From Cavia porcellus (Eukaryota; Chordata; Mammalia; Rodentia; Caviidae): a stretch of DNA of 64,000 nt. Below, piece after piece: positions 58,130 through 64,000 of this stretch (the stretch's first letter is position 1; every line of letters starts with the position of its first letter). The translations under genes were made by a program, and so were the position numbers. A model generated the notes under the pieces. The model was not told the origin of the DNA and ran no database searches. It saw nothing but the letters and a program-made list of their open reading frames with translations. The stretch lies in NCBI RefSeq assembly GCF_034190915.1, contig NW_026947486.1, positions 79,340,044-79,404,043 of the forward strand, written 5' to 3'.

Positions 58130-59950
58130 CTTATGTGGGTGATGAGAAGAGGGTGCTTGAGACTGGGAGAGTGAGAGTGGCTGAGTATGTGACCGCAGCA
58201 ATGGACATTATGATGGGATTAATGTCTGTCATGTCTTTTCAGAGTAGACCTTGTTCCCAGGCTGGGGGTTGTGGTTGTTCAGGATGAAGGAATGGATTAT
58301 GATTGTTCTCATAGTTCAGGTGGGTGGGGCTGAAGGGGGTAAGAATGTGCTGTGATTATTCTCAGAACTCAGGAACTCTGGGGTGTGGACCTATCATTTC
58401 CTGGGTGTTAAGGATAACAGGTAAAATTGAGGTAAGGATCAGGTATGGGGGCATTGGTCTTTATCTAGCTAGGATGAAGTTGTGGGGACCTGGAAGAGTG
58501 AAAAATAGAATAGTGGCCACTCAAGAAGTGAAGCAAGGGCATTTGTGTTTGGAAAAAGCTAGACAGGGTCTTAAACAGACAAGGGGAAAATGTGATTAGG
58601 AGTATTGAAATAATGGATCCAGGAAGGGGTATGAGCCAGGAGTTCCAGGAAGTGGCCAGTTAGCCAGAAAGTGTCTGGATAAGGCCTGATTTTTATACAG
58701 TGATGGTTTGATCAGGCAGCCTTTTTTTGGACTTGTTAGAGGAGAAAGAGCAGTTGTCTTGGAGAAAGGCACAAAGTCCACCGTGTGTGATGACCAAGTA
58801 GGCCTCAACACATTTGGAGTACAGCAGCTGCCAGCAAGTCAATTCAGTTTTGCAGGTTGGTGAGTTCAATAGAGAAGGTAGAGAAATGGTAGGGGTTAGG
58901 GCAGGCTCAAGTTTTGGGCAGCAACAGATCTGTGTACAACAGAGCAGTGAATTTTATTTGTTCTTGGCTGAGAACTGAGGGCTAATCTGAACTTGGCAAG
59001 GCCTTTTGGATTTGGAGGCGCCGTTGTTAGGGAGTTAATTTGGTCTTGAAGGTTGGTGAGTTCAGTGGACATTTTTTTTGAAAGACAGACAGACAGACAG
59101 AGACAGAGCTGAGAAATGGTTAATGGAGATTTTTAGTTTGGTCACTGGTGCCAACAGCAGTGACTATTCTGATTCTTGTCAGGAAGGTAATAAACTGAAC
59201 AGTCCAAGAAAATCATTGTTGTTTATGGGTAATGTGCTGGCTGGATTAATAGAAAATGGAGGCAGAAGATCAAGAAGCTGATCTGGGCCAGAGTAAACTT
59301 GATGAAGGTATCCTGGAGCAAGAGATTAGTAAATACCGTGTGCAGTGAAGTTGGAGTTGAAGGAAAGGCCTGTACAAGGGAAAGGGGAAAGCAAGCAAGT
59401 TCAGGGAGTGAGAGTCATGAGAATGATGGATAGTTTTCTGGAAGAGACCAGCAGGAAAATCCTGACATTTGGAGGTTTCAAGGTAGTAAATAAGAAGGGC
59501 AGAATAGAAGAACGGCAGGGTAGAGAGATGGTAGCAGGACTTATTGATGGAGAGTAAAGCAGAAAGGGAATACCGAATGTAAAGGCTGAAGAAGGAGAGT
59601 GTGCATTGTAGGAAGGCTTGACTGGCCTATAGCAATTGAGAGTAACCTCTTAGGGAATGAGTGGGGGGACTGGCCCCCGGAAGAAAGGTGCAATGATCAG
59701 ACAAGGGTGGTATAGTTTAATGGTTGAGATTTGGAAATGAAGGAAGCACAGGGAGGTGACTGGGATCTTTTGTAGTCTGGGTGAGAGTGAGAAAGCTGGG
59801 AGGAAGTCAGGATAATTGTTTTGGTTAGGTTTGTGAGTTTCATCTGTTGTGAGGTGGTTTTGAGGCCAGTGATTGAGGCTCTGTTACGTGTCTGGAGTCT
59901 AAGGACTCAGTGCCCACTGGGGGTTTAGAAAGAGGCTATCTTTCCTCCAG
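58130..59950 (-). mobile_element. gammaretrovirus-like (class I) ERV env remnant
   Basis: The minus-strand translation shows transmembrane-subunit landmarks. A heptad-like LTNLQNQIDLLAA segment is at about 58815-58860. A CX6C motif has its cysteines at 58771-58773 and 58750-58752; the usual adjacent third cysteine is S. A hydrophobic membrane-anchor-like region lies near 58570-58640. Upstream (59000-59950) would be surface-subunit sequence, unrecognisable in detail. Stops and frameshifts are abundant. The G-rich + strand reflects a C-rich coding strand. It is distinct from the adjacent ERVL, which lacks env. No LTR of its own is identified. Confidence 0.62.
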
Positions 59951-59954
59951 CAAA

Positions 59955-61090
59955 GGAATTTGGCTCCTTTGTCAAAAATAACATAGATGAGTGTGCCTGC
60001 AGTTGCTTCTATATGTTCTCTTCTGTTCCATTGATCCACAACTTGCTTGTTTTATTTTTAGTTTTTTTTCTGATGCCATGCTGTTTTTATCAAGTAGCTT
60101 TATATATTGTGATGCTCCCTGACTTGTACTTCTTGCTCATACTTGCCTTTGCTATTCTAGGTCTCTTCAAATTCCCTTTGAGTTTTAGGAATGCTTTCTC
60201 TGGTTCTGTAAGGAAAGTTATTCATATATTAATCGGGATTGCATTAAATCTATGTGACAGTTTTGAAAGTATGGACATTTTGACTATAAGGGTTGTGCCT
60301 ATCAAGGGACAAGGGATACCTTTTTTAATATCCTCTTCAATATCCATTTTCAGAGTACTATAATTTTTATTGTTGAGGTCTTTCACATTCCTGTTTATGT
60401 TAATTCCTAAGTATTTCATTTTTCTTAATGCTACTGTGAATGTTATTGCTTCCCTAATTTCTCTTTCAGTGAGTTTGTTATCAGTGTTCAGAGACATTAC
60501 TGATTTTTTGGGTGTTGATTTTATATCCTGCTACACTGCTGAATTTGGATACTACTTCTATGAGTTTTTTGATAGACTTTTTAGGGTCTTCTATGTAGAG
60601 GATCATGTCATCTGCAAAGAATGATAATTTAACTTTTTCCTTCTCTATCCATATCACTTTTAATTCTTTCTGTGTCTTACTGCTCTAGCTAAGGTTTTGA
60701 GAAATATGTTCAACAGGAGTGATGATAGTAGATATCCTTGTCTTGTTCCTGGTTTTAGAGAGAAATCTTTCAACTTCTCTGCACTTAGTACGATGCTGGC
60801 CATTGGTTTGTCACGGGAGGCTTTTACAAGGTTGAGATAAAGACTTTTATTCTTATTTTTCTTCTTGTTTTTATCGTGCAGGGATGGTTGTTGGATTTTG
60901 TCAAACGATTTTCTGTTTGAGATGATCATGTGATTTGGGGCTTTGCTTCAGTATATGTAGTGTATTGCATGTATTGATTTACATATGTTGAACCATCCCT
61001 GGATCCCTGGAATGAATGATACTTAGTCACAACGTATGATTTTTTGATGGACAAATGCATTTTGTTTGGCAGTATTTTATTTAGGATATC
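59955..61090 (-). mobile_element. L1 ORF2 (RT), antisense copy A
   Basis: The reversed ORF2 contains gtcatctgcaaa at 60607-60618, which is the complement of the FADD box. The sequence moves from the C-terminal side (tttgtcaaaaataacatag) at 59975 towards the RT palm and the AEKAFD region near 60895. The 60222-60497 and 60660-60929 minus frames are fragments of this RT. Breaks are few but present. Confidence 0.88.
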
Positions 61091-61346
61091 TAAATTAAGT
61101 TTACTGATACAATTTAAATATACATAATGACCACATTCATCATAGGGAATTTGTACCTATACATAAATATATCCTCGTTCCTTTTTTTCCTCAGTCCCCT
61201 CCCTTCCCTTCAGTTCCTCTTCCCCTCCTCACTTACAAAATTTTGTTTCTATTTTATCCTTGCTTTATTACTTTTTCTTTTCCCTTCCTTCTTTTTCCCC
61301 TCTTCCCACCTATTTTACAATGCCTATTATACACTTTGGTCCTTAT
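61091..61346. other. pyrimidine-rich stretch beside solo LTR
   Basis: The order gacaaatgcatt-like L1 end, then ctcccttcccttcagttcctc and tcttttcccttccttct. It is not coding (the 108- and 112-codon frames are F/L/P-rich artefacts). It resembles 30980-31180. Confidence 0.4.
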
Positions 61347-61351
61347 TTACC

Positions 61352-61684
61352 TGTCAGGGTTTATGTTTGTGCCCCCCAGGCCTCATGAGTTTGCATTGTT
61401 CATTTGTGATGGTTCATTGTATAGTGCTTGGATTGATGGCTCCACCCACATAGGGGTGGAGCCAGGATGTGATGTAATGGCAGGAAGAAGGTGTGTCTTT
61501 CTCTTTGCTGGTTCGAGTTTGCTGTTGCCTGCTGCCATGAACTGCAGCCCAGCCATGCCTGCCTGTCTTGGAGCCAACTGAGTGTGGACTGAAACCTCCA
61601 AAACTGTAAGAAATAAACCTTTCCTTTCCTAACTTTGGGCTTCAGGTATTTTGTCTCAGCGATGAGTAAAAAGTAACTAAGACA
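61352..61684 (+). mobile_element. solo MaLR LTR with perfect 5-bp target duplication
   Basis: It starts tgtcagggtttatgtttgtg and ends taactaagaca. The sequence ttacc lies at 61347-61351 and at 61685-61689. The LTR matches the one at 33980-34323, including the block gtgtggactgaaacctccaa and polyadenylation signal agaaataaacctttcc near 61610. No internal region, so it is a recombined solo LTR. It interrupts L1-related sequence. Confidence 0.92.
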
Positions 61685-61689
61685 TTACC

Positions 61690-62945
61690 CTTTTCATTTC
61701 TCACACCAAAGACACAATAAAATCTTGTTTCTGATTCTAGAGTGAAACTTTTTAGTTTTTTACTGTTCAGTGTGATATTGACTGATGGTTTGTTATAGAT
61801 GGCTCTTATCAGATTGACATAAAAACCAACTATTTTTATTTTCTGTAGGATTTTTTATCATGAATAGGTGAATAGGTGTTGGATTTTGTCACATGTTTTT
61901 TGTGTGTCCATGTGATTTTTGTCTTAGGCTCTGTAGATATGATGTATTAAATTTATTGATTTTATGTATGTTGAACCATTCCTTCATTCCTAGGATGAAT
62001 CCTGATTCATCATGGTTAATAATCTTCTTGAGGATTTGCTTCGTTCTATTTGCCAGTGACTTATTGAGGATTTTTGTATCTAAGCTCATTAGGAAGATTG
62101 ACCTGTAATTCTCTTTTTGATTGTGTCTTCCCTGCTTTTGTTATCAGGGTAATGCTTGCTTGCAGGAATAAATTAGGATATATTGCTTCCCTTTCAGTTT
62201 CATTAAAGAGTTTCAGCATTAGAGGCATTAGAATGTCTCTAAATATCTTGAAGAATTCAGTAGTATCTCCATTGGGTCCTGGGCTTTTCTCTTCTGGTGG
62301 TTTGACTGTGATTGGTTTATTTACAATGTTTACAGCTTCTTGATTCAGTTTGAGCAATTCATCTGTATCTAGGAATGTATTTATTTCTTCTATGTTTTTC
62401 ATCTTATTAGGTTTCTCAAAGCATGTATTGATGATCTGGATTTCCACAGCATCCATTGAGATTTCACTGTTTTCATTCTTAATTGCGTGAACTTGAGTCC
62501 TTTCTTTCCTCTTTTTTTTTTTTTTTTTTTTTTTTCTGGTACCGGGAATCGAATCATGACTGTGTGCTTGCAAGACAGGTGCTTATGCCACTGAGCTAAA
62601 TTTTCAGCCCTCTTTCCTCTTTTTAATAAGATTGTCTGGTTTATCAATTTTACTTTTTAATAAGATTGTCTAATGGTTTATCAATTTTACTTAGTCACAG
62701 ACCCACCTCTTTCATTCACTGATTCTTTGTAATTTTTTTTGTTTAGATTGAATTAATTTCTGCTCTTATCTTTATAATTATCTCCCTTGCATGAGTTTTG
62801 GATTCAATTTGTTCTTTTTCTAGAAGTTTGATGTTTAGCATTAGGTTTTTGTTTTGGTTTTGTTTTTGAACTAGTTCTGTTTTCCTGATGTGAGAATTCA
62901 TCATTTTAAATTTCCTTCTTAACACTGCTTTCATTATTGAGGATT
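61690..62945 (-). mobile_element. L1 ORF2, antisense copy B (with SINE insertion)
   Basis: The reversed ORF2 reads from the palm region (cattccttcattcctaggatg; NESG.ILGM-like) to the pre-RT block (cattgggtcctgggcttttc, complement of the SPGPNG motif, at about 62270) and the linker (gatttccacagcatccattg, cacagacccacctctttc). The minus frame 62061-62573 is the open part, but its N-terminus (K-run) derives from the inserted SINE tail. Confidence 0.85.
62514..62612 (-). mobile_element. ID SINE in L1, antisense, with target duplication
   Basis: A T-run (62514-62535) is followed by ggtaccgggaatcgaatcatg ... tgcttgcaagacaggtgctta ... cactgagctaaattttcag, a reversed ID. The flanks ctttcctcttttt (about 62503-62515) and ctttcctctttttaa (about 62613-62626) are a target-site duplication of at least 12 bp. 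It is younger than the L1. Confidence 0.9.
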
Positions 62946-64000
62946 TCTGCACCTGTGTTAATTAAAAGACTGACCTGTAGTTCTCTTTTTGGGTTAGGTT
63001 CTTCTATGGTATTGCTTTCAGGGTAATATCTGTTTCAAGGAATGACTTAGAATCACTTCCCTTTAGATTTCATCAGAGTGTGATAAGGACTTGTATTAGA
63101 ATCTCTAAATTCTCATAGAATTCAGCAGTGAATCCAAGGGAGTCTGGGCTTTTCTTGGTAGTTTTTGTTCTTCAATTCATTATTTTATGCAGGACTTTAT
63201 ATCTTCTTAATTCAGCTTAGGCAATTCATATGTATCTATGAATTTACACATTTCCTCTGAGTTTTTTATTTTATTAAAGTTTCTCAAAGTAGATACCAAT
63301 AATCTGGATTCAGCAGAATCCATTATAATTTCACATTTTTCACTTTCAATTGCATGGATTTGGGTCTTTCCTGGTGAGAGTGGGTGGGAGTTTGTCTATT
63401 TTGTTTAGTTTTTCAAGAAACCAACTCCTCTACTAATTGATTCTTTGTATTGCCTCTTTAGTCTTAATTTCATTAATTTCTGCCCTGATCTTTATATTTC
63501 CTTCCTCATATTAACTTTGGTTTTGTATTATTCTTGTTTTTCTAGGGCCTTGAGGAATATCACTAGGTTATTTATTAGAGCTCGTACAGTTTCTTCTGAG
63601 GTGGGAATTCAGTGCTGCGAACATTCCTTTTAAGGACTGCTTTTATTGCTCCCCATTGGCTCCACTATGTCATACTGACATTATCATTTGATAATAGAAA
63701 CTAATTTTTAGTTTAATTTCATCTGTAATGTTTCCTCAAGAGAGTATTATCTAAGAGATTATTGTTATTCAAGAGAGAGTTGTTTAACTTCCATATGTTT
63801 GCATAGTTCATATGGCTTCTTTTGCCACTGATTTCTAGTCTTATTGCACCGTGATCTGATAAGATGCATGGGATAATCCTGATTCTTTTGCATTTACTTT
63901 AGTATGCAAATGCTAATACATATGTTGTCTATTCTGGAGAAAGTTCCATGTATCATTGAATGGAACACACTGTAAAAATCTACTAAGTCCATTTGTTCAA
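62946..64000 (-). mobile_element. L1 ORF2, antisense copy C, runs off window
   Basis: The reversed ORF2 restarts at the palm region (ttaattaaaagactgacctgtag at about 62958), overlapping in content with copy B. It proceeds through the SPG-like block (gggagtctgggcttttcttgg, about 63140) and linker (gaaaccaactcctctactaat, about 63417). It ends with the upstream part toward the endonuclease, including ttgcaccgtgatctgataag at 63845. Many breaks are present. Confidence 0.82.

Noticed and set aside
62061..62573. 170-codon minus-strand frame
   Set aside because: Its start is in an ID SINE and its lysine run is the SINE poly-T complement. The rest is an L1 ORF2 fragment.

Overview
This window is mammalian nuclear DNA from a rodent. 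It is AT-rich and made almost entirely of layered transposable elements; I found no host protein-coding exon, rRNA gene or functional tRNA gene. Rodent origin is indicated by B1 SINEs (7SL-derived, several with the extra ~29-nt internal duplication), tRNA-derived ID SINEs, fused B1-dID dimers, ERVL and MaLR LTRs, and LINE-1 subfamilies unlike primate L1. B1-dID dimers are known from non-murid rodents such as squirrel-, dormouse- and beaver-like lineages, so a non-murid rodent is my tentative reading. Species and locus cannot be fixed from sequence alone.

Layout. 1-4465: SINEs in AT-rich DNA, then a possible L1 leader. 4465-5660: decayed hAT-type transposase sequence. 5745-9930: truncated L1 copies and an ancient L1 end. 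9930-18950: repeat-poor DNA with MIR, L2, an ancient L1 leader and young SINEs. 18962-21255: an internally deleted L1 (5' leader, ORF1, a stub of ORF2, 3' UTR), followed by an ERVL-type LTR. 21750-32460: relatively unique DNA with MIR, old L1 pieces, SINEs and a MaLR LTR. 32480-34323: MaLR internal sequence plus 3' LTR. 34324-38060: mostly unique, with a young ID SINE. 38080-48205: a nested L1 pile: an old L1 ORF1, a second copy of the internally deleted L1 inserted in it, and a near full-length L1 with 5' monomers and an expanded 3' UTR. 48205-51920: more L1, with a small terminal-inverted-repeat element. 51925-58124: an ERVL provirus on the minus strand with both LTRs. 58130-59950: a decayed gammaretrovirus-like env segment, minus strand. 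59955-64000: three minus-strand L1 ORF2 pieces, a solo MaLR LTR with a perfect 5-bp target duplication, and an ID insertion.

The most interesting signal is the pair of internally deleted L1s at 18962-21255 and 39190-41676. They share the same ORF2 deletion junction, keep the ORF1 region and 3' UTR, and appear to be separately inserted. This suggests a mobilised non-autonomous ORF1-bearing 'half-L1' family. Related L1s here also carry a T-rich module of about 150 bp tandemly repeated in the 3' UTR, in different copy number at each locus. All coding sequence seen is broken. Family assignments rest on recognition of motifs and on comparison within the window, not on a database search.
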